Assembly (NCBI RefSeq): GCF_963924675.1
Contig: NC_089226.1
Location: 53,692,205-53,756,204 of the forward strand
DNA from: Phocoena phocoena
Lineage: Eukaryota > Chordata > Mammalia > Artiodactyla > Phocoenidae
Direction of reading: 5' to 3'
Length of the DNA stretch: 64,000 nt
Position 1 is the first letter of the stretch. Each line of letters opens with the position of its first letter. The notes below the pieces were generated by a model. It searched no databases. It saw only the letters and a program-made list of their open reading frames with translations, and had not been told where the DNA came from. Position numbers and translations under genes: made by a program. Of this stretch, positions 39,613-50,477 are shown in pieces.

Positions 39613-39927
39613 CACCGGGGGACAAGGCTGGGGGCCATTTATCAGCTTTTCCAAACCTCTGCCCTGCTCAGACTCTGGCTTCTCCTGAATCCCGGGTTCT
39701 ATTGCTTGTATTTCTGAAGAGCGCTGGAGTCCTAGCTTTGCTAAAAAGTTTGCCAACTCACCAGATTATAGTTGGCCAAGAAGGTGCTAAGTGGGCATCC
39801 TCCAAATTCCATGATGAGCGCTAGGCAACCTTGCCAGGAAGTCCCTCCAAGTGTCTCACCCAGATCTCCAGTTGATAATGGGAGCTGTTGCCTATTTATT
39901 CTGTTTAATTTTTCCCCCTCAGAAAAT

Positions 39928-40197
39928 GGAGGTTATAGCATACTAATATGGGCTTATTCTGTTCTAGGCACTGTTCCAAGCACTTTCCATACTACCTCAT
40001 TTAATTCTCGTAAGAGCTCTATGAGTTTGCTGTTATTTCCCCCATTTTACACATCAGAGAACTGACTGAGTCTTGGAGAGGTGAAGTAACTTGCTTAAGG
40101 TCATCCTTTGTCCAACTAGTAAGTGGTGGTGCTAGGATTTGAACACGTGCTGTCTGGCCCTGGAGTCCGGTTCGTAGCCACGGCGTTCTCATCATCA
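39928..40197 (-). repeat. MIR SINE, near full length
   Basis: 'ttctgttctaggcactgttcc', 'acctcatttaattctcgtaag', 'cccccattttacacatcagag', 'actagtaagtggtggtgctagg' and 'ctggccctggagtccgg'. Confidence 0.93.
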
Positions 40198-40402
40198 ATC
40201 CTGTGGAACTAGAAGACAGATGCTAGGTGTACTTTCCACCTGTTTTGGCTGGAGTGGTATGAGAACTTGATTCTGTTCCAGAAAACCTTGGCTGAGAGGT
40301 ATGCCCAGTCATAAGACAAATGCCTCACAACTGGGGGGCACTTTATGTCGTTTTTAGACCACTTCTCTGCCAGGAGTAGTTATGGCAGTAGTCATCCTAC
40401 AG

Positions 40403-40578
40403 TTTCACCATGTTTTCTGGTTTACAAAGCACCTTCATTTGCATGTTCTCATTTCCTCCTCACATCAGCCCTGGAGGAAGGTGAGGTGAAGACTGTAGTT
40501 TATCCATTTAACACAAGGAGACCACGGAAGTGAAGGCACCTGTTCGGGATCACTGAGTCCCTCAGGGATGCAGCTGTT
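40403..40578 (-). repeat. MIR-family SINE
   Basis: 'ctggtttacaaagcaccttc', 'catttcctcctcacatcagcc' and 'atccatttaacacaaggag' match a MIR subfamily, reverse complement. Confidence 0.7.
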
Positions 40579-41082
40579 TCTTGAATTCTGCTACCATTGG
40601 TCAAGAGCCTCTCAGCGTTGTCAGTGGGTTTCAAAGTTAAGCCAGTGTAGGGGTTGGAAAGCCACGACCCTGGGTGCCAGCGCTGTATGCCAATGTCAAG
40701 ACACACAGTCCAATAAACAGAAATCATTTCAGAAGAACTCGAAACCCCCACTTACATTTCTTAGATGTTGCCAGAGACACCAAATCCACGGCAAAACTTC
40801 TTAAATCTGTCTTCTCTGTGTTCCCTCCACTGTACTTGCAGACAATAGCTTCCACTGTGTGTCTTTTACAATATTTATTATGAAATTTTGTAATAATAAT
40901 GCTCTTTCATGGTGAAGAGTATTTATAACAAATGTGTGGGGTTTAAAGAATAAACTCTCATGTCCTCACCAGCGGGCTTAAGAAACAGACCATGATACTG
41001 CCTTCAAAGCCCTGTGGAGTCCCCTTCCCACCCCTTATCCTGGGGAACTGCTCTCCTGCAGTTATTCTCTTTATAGTCTGGC
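40579..41082. other. No recognisable feature
   Basis: Includes an AT-rich stretch at 40865-40905. Nothing named. Confidence 0.4.
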
Positions 41083-41432
41083 TTGGTCATCTCGAGCCGC
41101 TGTAACGAAATGCCATAGACTAGGTAGTTTATAAACAGAAATTTATTTCTCACATTCTGGAAGCTGGAAATCCAAAATCAAGGTGCTGGCAGATCCCATG
41201 TCTGGTGAGAGCCCACTTCCTGGTTCATAGCCGGCCTTCTTTTCACTATAACCTCACATGGCAGAAGGGCTGAGGGAGCTCTCTGGGGTATCTTTTAAGG
41301 ACACTAATCCCATTCGTGAAGGCTCCACCCATGTGACCTAATCACCTCCCAAAGTGATTAGGGACCTGATACCATCACATTGAGGTATGAATTTTGAGGG
41401 ACGTTAACATCAGTTTATAATGTAGTCCTGGA
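41083..41432 (-). mobile_element. MaLR-type LTR (MST/MLT1-like)
   Basis: 'gtaacgaaatgccatagactagg' region, 'agtttataaacagaaattta' (41126-41145), 'ctctctggggtatctttta', 'tgacctaatcacctcccaaag' and 'gaggtatgaattttgaggg' are the reverse complement of this LTR end to end. Solitary LTR. Confidence 0.9.
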
Positions 41433-41639
41433 CCACCCTTCAACCCTTTCAGAGGAAACAGGTAGAATCCTTTTTCAGTTAAAGGAAGTGGAAGATTAGG
41501 GACACTCGTGTACACACATTGGGAGGAGATGGGGAGAGGCTTCCTCGTAAACTTATTCCTGGAGCAGTTTGTCACTGTGTCACTTGGAGCAAGCCTCTTC
41601 ACCATATGGACTTCTAAACTGGAAAGGGACTGGGGTTTC

Positions 41640-41762
41640 CTAAGATTGTCACTTATTCTACAGATATTAACTAAGCACTTGTGTTCCAAGCAGTGTCATA
41701 GGCACAGGGGATGTGGTGGGAAAATCCCTGACCTTCAGGAATTTGCTGTCGAGGACAGGTCT
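41640..41762 (-). repeat. L2 3' end fragment
   Basis: 'attctacagatattaactaagc', 'gttccaagcagtgtcatagg' and 'ccctgaccttcaggaatttgc' are the L2 terminus, reverse complement. Confidence 0.75.
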
Positions 41763-41763
41763 T

Positions 41764-41886
41764 GTCCTTGCTCCACCACTGGCTCTCATCCTCCCTTTGT
41801 CACCATTACTAACTTACTCATCTTTAAATGTTGGTGTGGGGATAAAGTTGCTGATCAATATCCAAGTGCCTGGAAAAGCTGAGGCA
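41764..41886 (+). repeat. Possible MIR fragment
   Basis: 'ttgctccaccactggctctc' and 'caagtgcctggaaaagc' weakly match MIR head and tail sides. Confidence 0.35.
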
Positions 41887-41990
41887 GATCCTGGCTGACA
41901 TTGCTTGTAATCACTGCAACCCCTGAAATGACGTGTGTGAGGCACATAACGGGTCTGGAGCTTTGGGTACTCACACCTGCAGTTACCCGG

Positions 41991-42010
41991 CTCTGCCACT
42001 AGATGTCAGT
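41991..42010. promoter_or_regulatory. CTCF-like motif
   Basis: 'ctctgccactagatgtcagt' resembles the CTCF core CCA(C/G)(T/C)AG(A/G)(T/G)GGC, with T in place of one G. Pattern match by eye only. Single motifs like this are common by chance. Confidence 0.2.
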
Positions 42011-42077
42011 GACGTGTAGGAGGGGGCAGGGAGCTTAGGGTGATGAGCTTTTTGACGAAGTCGTAAAAAGTGCAAAA

Positions 42078-42206
42078 TAACTGCTTACTGTGTCCTGGAT
42101 GCTGATCTGTTATATTTGTATGTCATTTGATGCCCACAGAAACCCTCATCCCCATTTTACAGACAAGGAAACTGGTGCTCAGAAAGGGGATGGCAGTCTC
42201 CCCTGC
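42078..42206 (-). repeat. MIR fragment
   Basis: 'tgcttactgtgtcctggatg', 'catccccattttacagacaag' and 'aggaaactggtgctcag' are MIR tail and core, reverse complement. Confidence 0.75.
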
Positions 42207-42732
42207 TCCACCTGAGAGTACCAAGCAAGACTGCTAAAGAGGCAGAAAACAGCCCTGGTATGAACGTGTTCAGCCATATGGCCCTTACTGCTACTAAACT
42301 GCAATGAAATCTCTCCACATATGAGACAGCAAATGGCTACACAGATGCATGAAAGCCAGAAAGCTCTGCAGTCATTAAAACCCCGTTGGATGCCCATGAG
42401 GGCTGCAGTACAGGTGTTCATTAGGCAGATACAAGGATGCGCTTGACTAGAGCCAAGCAGTGGGAGCAGGGCTCTCTGTGTTCTCTGTCAGGTATGTTGG
42501 AACCAACAATGGCTATTAGCATGAGCTTGATCTAAGGATTACGGAAAGGCCCCTAAGGACCCAGCCCTAACCGTAAAGAGCACGTGGATGCACAGAATGT
42601 CAGCTATGAAGGACTCTAGTCCAGGTCCTTTCTAAATATCCCTGAAAAGTTAAAGGGGAAAGTAGGGGAGGGTTCAAGGTCAAATTCAGTTGGTGAAAAT
42701 CTGCATGTCATAGTTCCAGTGATAGTTTAATG
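42207..42732. other. No recognisable feature
   Basis: No repeat or gene recognised. Confidence 0.45.
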
Positions 42733-42733
42733 A

Positions 42734-42832
42734 TGACATCGTCCACCTCCTCATTTTATTCCCCAGGGAGCAAGTGCCCATGGGAGGAAGAATGACTAGC
42801 TCAGGGTCACACAGACAAAGAGGAAACCAATT
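42734..42832 (-). repeat. MIR3-like fragment
   Basis: 'ccacctcctcattttattcc' and 'gctcagggtcacacagacaaag' match MIR3, reverse complement. Confidence 0.5.
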
Positions 42833-43250
42833 CTCTGACATAATTATCCACAGACCTTAAATTCATGGCATGGGGCATGACAGAGAAAAAGGCATGACCT
42901 GCGGGATGGGGTGTTCCACAAAAAGACTGCAGGGAGATCTTGCCAAGGGGAGAAGGGCTGGTGCAAAGGCATTGGGGTTAGATCCCCACTGAAGAAAATC
43001 CCAGCAGCACTCTTTCAAATGCAGATCCTCCCAGGAGAGGGACCCAGGCGATGCCAGTAGCAAACCAGAGACCTCCACCCCATCACACCTACCCCCGGCA
43101 ATGGCTAAGGGATGGGAATGGCTAATGCTCAGACAGGAGGAGGGAAGACTCAGAAGTCCTGATGGCAAGATTAGAACCATCTCTGTGTGATGTCTTAGGC
43201 ACCTGTAGCCACAGGGTAAGTTACCAGGAGGCAGATTTCAGTTCAGCAGG
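42833..43250. other. No recognisable feature
   Basis: No repeat or gene recognised. Confidence 0.45.
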
Positions 43251-43252
43251 AT

Positions 43253-43452
43253 AGATGCTTACATTTGTACAAATTAAACAGTTTATAAAACCATTTGTAT
43301 CTGTATCATCTCATTCAGTCCAGACAGTCACCCTTTGAGGGAGTTTTTATCCCCATTTAAGGATGGGGAAAGTGAAGGTCAGAGAAGTTCACTCATTCCC
43401 CCCAAGTTTTGGGGTTGGGATTAGAAACCCAGAATACCATTAGAAAACCAGA
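43253..43452 (-). repeat. MIR-family SINE
   Basis: 'acagtttataaaaccatttg', 'tatcatctcattcagtcc' and 'tttatccccatttaaggatgg' are MIR reverse complement, tail to core. Confidence 0.75.
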
Positions 43453-43532
43453 ACACCGTGTTCTTTTCATACTGAAATTGTCCAGAGATGATATGGGTGG
43501 TGTTCATGATGTTTTCAATGGCAACAAAGTGG

Positions 43533-43656
43533 GACTTGTTAGCTACATTTTACAGATGAAGGGTCTGAGCCCCAGAAGGGACTGACCCATCACTCGCCCA
43601 TCGTGGCACAGCTGGAACTGGGAGAGATGGGGATGAATGCAGACATCAGTCCTAAA
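43533..43656 (-). repeat. MIR3-like fragment
   Basis: 'cattttacagatgaagggtctg' and 'gtggcacagctggaactgg' are the core and head side. Confidence 0.55.
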
Positions 43657-44005
43657 GCCAGTTTCTTTTTCAGCTCCTCTTCCTAATGGGAGTGAGTGAG
43701 CCCCTCGTTCCTGGAGCAGTGAGGGCAAGTTCCAGATGACTGTCCGCCAGCTCACCTGTAGGGTGAGCGCTCCCAGGAGAGCAGTTGGGAGGTGACGGTA
43801 GCCAAGGCCCCTGCTTCCTACCTGGAGGTTCCCTGGCTGTGCGGAGTGGAGAACAGCACACAGCCAGGTGCCTTGCCTGAAGCAAATTCCTGGGGAGTGA
43901 TGAGCAGAGGTCGTGGGGTAGGGGGAGGCTGCCGGGAGCAAGGGGCCGGGAGAAGGGTCCCGGCAGAACTAAGTGTTTGGCTTTGAGGAGAAGGGAAGCT
44001 GGGAG
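43657..44005. other. No recognisable feature
   Basis: GC-leaning, with a few CpGs. Nothing recognised. Confidence 0.4.
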
Positions 44006-44007
44006 AG

Positions 44008-44175
44008 ATAAGCAGAGCAGGGAGTGACGTGATCAAAAAGTGTTTGTGAAAGATAATTCTCACTGAACTGGGAGATGGGGTCGGGGAGACATAGGAAACC
44101 CATGTGGAGGCTTTTGAAGATGCAGAACCAGGGGTCTGGGCAGCCCGGACCGGGACAGCAGACAACCCTGAGGAC
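44008..44175 (-). repeat. L2 LINE fragment
   Basis: 'agcagggagtgacgtgatcaaaa' and 'gataattctcactgaactggg' match the L2 stretch 'gagtgacatgatctgac...gatcactctggctg' in reverse complement. Confidence 0.65.
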
Positions 44176-45102
44176 GGCCGATTCTGTGAGTTGAGAATAA
44201 CCCCTGCGCCTTGGCAATTATTCTTGCTTCTTTGCAGCCTTCACCAGTTACCGGATAAACACCTCCCTTCTTCTCTGGGCTCAAACTTTACGCGACCAGT
44301 TTAGTTTACCTCGGGTCGCTGTCTTCTTGGTTTCACTAAATTATCTGTACAATTTTAGGTTTAATTTGCGTATGGTTGGTCTGTTAACTCAGAATTGCAA
44401 CCCGGGCAGTGTTCATTCATTAAAGTCTCTTAATGTTTTAGATCTGATTTTAAAGGAAAAGGAACTTGTGATGTAAAAGCCCAATGAGGAGTTTGGGGAT
44501 GAGAAATATCACCTACTGTAAACCTGAAGTTGTCAAACGGTGTTGAGACGTTCGCTATTCTGTAATGTCTTGGAAATGCCACACGGAGTGTTGATTTTTC
44601 TGTTCTCAGCTTACAGGGCAACATGGTGTTCACTTTTTCTATTTAGTTTTGGAGAAAGTTCAGGAGAAAGAAGAAATTCCTTTGTCATATTTCGAAGAGG
44701 ACAAAAGTACAACCTGACTTTTGTGTGGTGAAAATGTGGGAAATTTCCATTTCCGAGTGTCTAGGCTAGAGGAAGCAAGCTGAACTTTGAGGCTTGGTTC
44801 CCGGGCCCTGGATTCAGAGGAGGGGATGCCTGGCAGGGGCTTAGCTGTACCAGAAAGTCAGCAGTGGTTCATGTTAGAAAATTCAGCTTGGGGTTCCTTC
44901 CCCAGCCTCCAGGGTCATGGACTCCAGTGGTGAGAAAGACCCTCTTCGTAGTCAACCTTACATGCCCAAAGAAAAGAAAAAACATCCCCAAGGAAAGAAA
45001 ATCTCTCCAACCAGTTAACTCCTTCAGCATGTTTGAGAAGGCAGCACAGGGCAGAGATGGGGCCCCCGGACTCCAGGCCCTCCAGATCTGTGGCGGTGAC
45101 TA
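44176..45102. other. No recognisable feature
   Basis: About 900 bases. 44330-44450 is AT-rich non-repeat sequence. No gene or repeat named. Confidence 0.45.
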
Positions 45103-45103
45103 G

Positions 45104-45267
45104 CAGCATGCCCTTTGCACAGGAACCCACCTCTGTTTCCTCATCTGTAAAATGGGGATACATAGAGCCCCATCTCAAGAGTCATTGTGAGGACTCTATG
45201 AGATGGTGAGTTACTTCTTAGCATATACTGAACAAATATTAGTTATTGCTATTATTAGATTTGTCAC
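45104..45267 (+). repeat. MIR SINE fragment
   Basis: 'ctctgtttcctcatctgtaaaatggg' region (45131-45156), 'cattgtgaggactctatgag' and 'aaatattagttattgctatt' are MIR core to tail. Confidence 0.88.
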
Positions 45268-45955
45268 TGAAATTGTATTTAACTATACACAGGAACAAAT
45301 TAAAAGTGTATGTGTGCCTGGGAGGCTTGGAATTGGTTTTCCAAGAAAAGAGATTTAAATGTGTGAGAAAGGAACAAATTGTTCCCTTAGAGACTAGGAT
45401 ATCCTGGGAAATTTCCTATAAGTTGCTGAGACTATGTCTTCTCATAGCCAGAATATTCCAGGGAACAGGGGAGAAGTCAGCCAGTGGCCCAGCTGTTGGC
45501 TCTACAGGGTCAATGATCCATATGTCTGGCCGGGTTTGTCCTTCTGGCATCCCAGCCTTGGGGGCAGGGGGTTGCACATCCCAAAGAGTGGCGGCCCTGG
45601 GTGGCTTCCAGACAGCTGCTTTGCTGAAAAACAGAACACAGGGGGAGTCTGAGGCACACCAGGAGAAGGGAGGATTGGCGCTTTCCTGGCTCGGGTGGGC
45701 CTTGTAGGCAAGGGAGCCCCAAACCGTGGAGGGGGCAGGGGGACTCCCCAGGGGCCTGAGCCATCGCACTAGATGCTGGTGTTGAAGAGCTCCATCTGGG
45801 AACCTCCCCACCTCACCCCACCAGCAACAGCAGCAGTTTTACCCAACACTTTGGCAGTACATCATCCCAATCCGTCTCCTTGTTGAGTCGACAGGCCTTT
45901 CTTATTGACTGTGGACTCAGTGTCAGCCCCGTGCTGGCCACCAGGGGAAGCAGGG
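45268..45955. other. No recognisable feature
   Basis: A 153-residue + frame (45246-45707) and antisense frames overlap it. None has a familiar domain. Confidence 0.45.
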
Positions 45956-45956
45956 T

Positions 45957-46216
45957 AGTCGTGACAGTGAACACTTGTTGATTTCTTCCCACAAGCTAGT
46001 CTGGTGCTGGGTGCTTCCTGGGATGATCCTCGGCACACTAGGTCCCTGAGGTAGGTAGGCAGGCAGGATCCCCCACTTTGAAGAGTAGAAACAGAGACCC
46101 AGAGAGGTCATGTTACTTGTGTAAAGTCACACAGCTGGTAAGAGGCAATGCTGGGATCCAGAGCCAGGCTCTGACTCTAAAATCCACACTTGTAACCTCT
46201 ACTGTATGCATTATTG
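45957..46216 (-). repeat. MIR SINE
   Basis: 'ctggtgctgggtgcttcctgg', 'cacacagctggtaagaggc' and 'gccaggctctgactctaaaatcc' are the MIR reverse complement, middle to head. Confidence 0.85.
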
Positions 46217-46322
46217 CCCTGAAGTGAGTTACCATCTGGCAGAGAAGCAGAGATGGCACTCACAGGGCACATCATGGACCCTCTCTGGGTTAACCCAGGC
46301 TGGCTGGTCTTAGAGGCTAGAT

Positions 46323-46492
46323 ACTGCGATGGGAACATAGTGGGGTTAGAAGCAAACACAGCCAGGTTGAGCCCTAGTTCTGCCACCTACTGGCTGTGGG
46401 GCATTAACCCCTCTGAGCTTCTGCAAATCAGATAAAGATATTTATTTTGCCAGATTACTGAAAGAAATTGTGATAACTGGGTGTCCCGGTAC
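46323..46492 (+). repeat. MIR SINE
   Basis: 'tgagccctagttctgccacctac', 'gcattaacccctctgagc' and 'gatatttattttgcc'. Head to core. Confidence 0.75.
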
Positions 46493-46878
46493 CTCCTAGG
46501 TGTCTTTAAATGGCAAGCAGTACTAGGATTGCTTGGGCCTGGGAAGTTACAGCTACAGGGAGCAGTGGGGGTTTGCTCCCCTCCCATCAGGAAGACCAGG
46601 CTAATAATCACGAGGGCCTCAGTTGGGAAGAGAACTCCAGAGGTCACCAGGCCCACAGCTCTTCTGGCAGATTGCAGCCTGGAGGTTGGCCCTGGCAGGG
46701 GACTCATCTTGTTTTATAAACTTCCCAGGGCTGGATAATGCAGCCTCCTCTCACCACTCATTCAAACTGATGAAAGAGTTTGAAAGAGTGTAAAGGAATG
46801 TGTACTCCCTATTAAAGATATAAGTTGTAAGTTTTGTCTTTGTTGGTCAAGAAAGGCTTGCTGAGTGTGGGGTGCTGC
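46493..46878. other. No recognisable feature
   Basis: Nothing recognised. Confidence 0.4.
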
Positions 46879-46879
46879 A

Positions 46880-47066
46880 CGAGGACACAGAGTGTGACAA
46901 GCAGGGGTTTGGTGTCAGACCTGGATTCCAATCCTGTCCTGCTGCTGACCTCTTGGGCACGTCACTTGACCTCTGTGAGCTTTCACTTCCTCCTGTGAAA
47001 AGGGGGCAGTCCTAGCTCTCTGGAAGGGCTGCCATGAGGACCGAAGGCTGGCTATAGGGCTGCTGC
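46880..47066 (+). repeat. MIR SINE
   Basis: 'tggtgtcagacctggattcc', 'gcacgtcacttgacctctg' and 'ctggaagggctgccatgagg'. Head to core. Confidence 0.75.
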
Positions 47067-47782
47067 TGTAGACAGAGCTTCCCAACTGCAGCCTGGACCC
47101 CATTTCCAAGAGTGACCCGGCCCTGCTTCTTCACCCCTCTCCCCATTCCCTATCAGATGGACCAAAAGTGCCCCGGCTGCTCCAAGATCCTGGAGATGGA
47201 CACATCTCCTGCCAGGCGTGGCTGACTCCAAGCTATCTTGCGGGGGAGAAGAAACAGATCCAGCCCCAAGCTGGGTCTAGCCTCAGATACTTTGATCTAT
47301 CCCTGGACTAATGCACAGCTTGGAGCTGGTGCAGGCGCTGCTCTGGGACAGCTTGGAGCCGCTGGCAGCCTCGTAAATCAGGCCCCGGCCTTTGAAGCTT
47401 CTGCAAGCTCCCTGGGAGAGCCTGAGCAGCTTGATCTTCTTGCCGAGGGATCTCCTCCCGCCCTGGTCTGGAGTCTCCAGGAGTGACGGGGGCCTGATTT
47501 ACGGAGGTCTGTGATTTACGGAGGTCTGTGACAGCAACAGCCTGGCCTGGGAGAGGAGGCCCAGTAAAGAACGAGTCTCCCTATGACCTGGTCTCCTGGG
47601 CCAAGGAGACAGTTGGAGCTACCCCGAAGTGGGGGGTTGCCTCCCCCTGGGCCTGTGTGGGCGACACTCCCATCCCTACTGGAATTCGGGCCTCCTTGCT
47701 GGAAAGGCTCATCTCTTCCCTCCAGAGTCCCTTCAGACAAGAGTGAGAGAAGGAAGGGACTCTAAGTTGACTCCTGGAGAGA
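47067..47782. other. Unassigned, with a small tandem duplication
   Basis: GC-leaning sequence without recognisable repeats or genes, apart from the 17-base duplication at 47495-47528. Confidence 0.45.
47495..47528. repeat. Perfect 17-base tandem duplication
   Basis: 'tgatttacggaggtctg' occurs twice head to tail (47495-47511 and 47512-47528) without a mismatch. Confidence 0.97.
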
Positions 47783-47783
47783 G

Positions 47784-47996
47784 GCATGGTAGAGGGAGCT
47801 GGGTTTGGAGTCACATCTGGGCTCCTGTCCCAGCTCCAGCATTTCCTAGGTGTGTGGCCTTGGACAAGTCTTTTCACATTCCTGAGCTTTGGTTTCTTCT
47901 TCTGTCACTTGGGGTTAATAAATGGCAATGGTCTAGAGTGGGTGGGACGGGTAAATGAGCCAGCAGATGTAAGGCACTCTGCACAGTGCCTGCACA
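47784..47996 (+). repeat. MIR SINE
   Basis: 'gtttggagtcacatctgggc', 'gtgtggccttggacaagtc', 'ctttggtttcttcttctgtcac' and 'aaggcactctgcacagtgcc' in MIR order. Confidence 0.85.
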
Positions 47997-48149
47997 CCCT
48001 CGGCTCTCAGAGAAACCTCTGCCCCCTCCTTTCTCCTTCCTCAGTCCGAACCCCCAGGCCTGGTTCCAGCTCCATGCTTGGGTCACTGTGCAGGCCTGTG
48101 CTCTCCAGGCAGGGATCTATGAATTAGTCTCTGACCATCCCAAGCGTCT

Positions 48150-48314
48150 GGACCACTCCCAGTCCAGTAGCCACTACCCACATGTGACTTTTGTACTTTT
48201 GAAATGTGGCTAGCGTGACCAAGGGACTGACCTTTATCTCACTTTAATTAGAAATTTAAATTTAATGAGCTGCAGGTGGCTAGTGGCTGCCATATTGGAC
48301 AGCATAGTCCTGGA
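48150..48314. mobile_element. hAT-like element, inverted relative to the copy at 39216
   Basis: 'ctagtggctgccatattggacagca' region (48281-48305) is the reverse complement of the left end seen at 39216. 'tttaattagaaatttaaatttaa' is the AT-rich middle, and 'cagtagccactacccacatgtg' the other end. Confidence 0.75.
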
Positions 48315-48317
48315 CCA

Positions 48318-48482
48318 TGAGGCAGACCTGACTTGCTTGGTATTGACTTAAATATGTGACCTTGGGTGAGCCATGTCACCTCTCTGCACTTCTAGTTTCC
48401 TCATCTGTAAAATACGGGCCGTTGGTACAACTAGATGAGGCAAGAAAACGTGCCTCATTTGTAGACACACATGTTCAGTATG
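48318..48482 (+). repeat. MIR SINE
   Basis: 'aaatatgtgaccttgggtgag', 'tagtttcctcatctgtaaaat' and 'acaactagatgaggcaag'. Core region of MIR. Confidence 0.8.
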
Positions 48483-48483
48483 A

Positions 48484-49263
48484 TTATTCAGTGTTTATTG
48501 AGCTGCGAGCAGTGAGAGGGCATGACCCCGTTCTTTGGGACGTCGTGCAGGTGAGATGTTCACCTATGACGCAGAGACAAAGGGGCAGTTCCAGCCCCTC
48601 CTCCAGCTTTTTCTGACCTCTAAGCCAGTCCCACTCTGGCTGGGGCCTCCGTCTTCTCTGCTCCGAAGACTTTCCAAATAGGACCATAACTACTTTCAGG
48701 ATCAGCATCTCCCCATGCTTTTCCATCTTAGCAGCTTGATCTCCAGAGTTTATCATCAGACGGTATCTAGTTAGAGGCTGTAGCCACCATGCAGGAGAGA
48801 GAAGATGGGGCCTTGAATGGGGTGGGTGCCTCAGGAATGCGGGGAGGGGGAAAGGAAAGTAGATCCTCTCCACCACCCTTACAAGGTGATTTTTAGTCCT
48901 CATACCTGTCACTTCACGGTCCCGAGAGGGCCGCCAGAGCGCATGTGTTACCACATTTAAGACGTGAATTAGGAGAAAAGTGGTATCACCTACAACCCTC
49001 CCCAAACTCTCTCTGCCAGTGGACTTCCTTTTCCACCTTATTGGCCAGAAGTGGGTCACATGGTTACCGTTAGCTGCAAAGGAGGCTGGGAAATGGGGTA
49101 TCTGGCAAACAGAAAACAGGCTTGTCTTGACTGCCTGAGCCAAATCATGATTCATCGCCCAGGCCTGAGCACCTGGCTTTCCCAAACAAAACTGGGCCTG
49201 CATTGGTCTGGGAAAACAATGGCCCTGCGGTCGGCCACTAATACTGCCTGCCTCCGTAACCAT
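48484..49263 (-). other. Longest open frame in the window (259 codons), probably not a gene
   Basis: Open from ATG to stop on the minus strand. The composition is unremarkable, with many H, R, P and S. I see no signal peptide, membrane helix, repeats or familiar motif. Part of it (49030-49115) resembles an ancient repeat. No promoter or splice context supports it. Best read as a chance frame. Confidence 0.1.
49030..49115. repeat. Fragment of the unnamed repeat seen at 4085-4520
   Basis: 'attggccagaagtgggtcacatgg' region and 'ggctgggaaatggggtatctgg' parallel 'gccagtcacacctgg' and 'ctgggaaatctagtctttgg' near 4388-4433. Confidence 0.4.
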
Positions 49264-49272
49264 TGCACAATT

Positions 49273-49457
49273 AGTACGGCACTTTACAGTTTACCAAGCA
49301 CTCTTGATTTGTGATTTTCCAGTTTGTGAGACAGCACAGGGATTGGAATCCACATATTACAGATGAGGACGACGAGGCTCTGAGAGGTAAAATGGCTTAG
49401 TGGGCCAGTAAACACTAGATTCCAGTTCTCCAGACCCTCAAGCTGCCTCCTGTGGAT
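49273..49457 (-). repeat. MIR-family SINE
   Basis: 'gcactttacagtttaccaagc', 'cacatattacagatgaggac' and 'gaggctctgagaggtaaaatgg'. Confidence 0.7.
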
Positions 49458-49502
49458 TGGGAAAATGACCCCAGCTGAAGGCAAGGACTAAAAGTCATTG
49501 AA

Positions 49503-49606
49503 CTTTGTATCGCAGATATCTGGCTCAACGGCCCGGCACAAAGTAGGTGTTCAGTAAATGTTTCATGGATACATTAATGAATGCATTGCTTTAATTAATT
49601 AGTCCT
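49503..49606 (+). repeat. L2 3' terminus
   Basis: 'ctcaacggcccggcacaaagtaggtgttcagtaaatgtttc' region (49524-49564), ending 'aatgaatgcattg'. Confidence 0.75.
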
Positions 49607-49699
49607 CATCCCTGCCACTGAGGACTTCAATTAATTTATTAACTTGACCCAGGGTGCATGGGATGGGAGTAATGGGAGTTGGCCACCTATTCTTCCTTC

Positions 49700-50101
49700 A
49701 AAATAGGGAAGCATTGGGCCTCCCTGGTGGCACAGTGGTTAGGAATCCGCCTCCCAATGCAGGCGACACGTGTTCGAGCCCTGGTCCAGGAAAATCCCAC
49801 GTGCCGCAGAGCAACTAAGCCCGTGTGCCACAACTATTGAGCCTGCGCTCTAGAGCCCACGAGCCACAACTACTGAAGCCTGCATGCCACAACTACTGAG
49901 CCCACATGCCACAGCTACTGAAGCCCCTGCGCCTCGAGCCCGTGCTCTGCAACAACAGAAGCCACCGCAATGAGGAGGCCGCGCACCACAACGAAGAGTA
50001 GCCCCCGCTTGCCGCAACTAGAGAAAGCCCAAAGCAGCAACAAAGCAGCAACACAGCCAAAAATAAATAAATTTATTTTAAAAAAAGAAAAAATAGGGAA
50101 G
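49700..50101 (+). mobile_element. Full-length long-form CHR SINE, 12-base target duplication
   Basis: The body at about 49714-50089 begins 'tgggcctccctggtggcac', has the B-box 'tgttcgagccct', then five or so 'gccacaactactgaagcc'-type units, then 'gcagccaaaaataaataaat' and an A tail. 'aaaatagggaag' flanks it at 49700-49711 and 50090-50101. Older than the short CHR copies. Confidence 0.95.
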
Positions 50102-50477
50102 TATCATCCCTCTCCACGCCTGACTGGCTGGAAGCATGTCACTCCCTAGCACTCGAGCTAGACATGTGAGAATACAGAGGCCGGGCTGAGGGGGGGGCCC
50201 GTAGCCAGGAAATGGTTCACACACGTGACTCAGCCTCTTGAGAACTCAGTCCCGAAGCCAGGAGTGCTCCCTCAGGGGACAACGAGAAAGTTTACTGGGA
50301 AAGAGATGAGGAGGGGGAGCCAATGGTCATTTGCCCAAAGAGTAAAGCAATCTGGTTCCATCAGCCTTGCAAATAGTTCAGCTCAGCAAACATCGCATCC
50401 GTTGCCACAAACCTATTTCAAAAACTTGCACTTGTTACTTCGAAAGCCAGCCTGGCCCACCAGACTGGGTGCTCCTC
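50102..50477. other. No recognisable feature
   Basis: Unique-looking sequence between two SINEs. Confidence 0.45.

Noticed and set aside
45935..45950. 'ggccaccaggggaagc' as a CTCF site
   Set aside because: Lacks the GGCGC part of the core; weaker than the site at 41991.
49714..50089. Repeated 'ccacaactactgaagcc' units as a CRISPR or satellite array
   Set aside because: These units are an internal part of the long CHR SINE consensus; no spacers of regular length and the host is a mammal.
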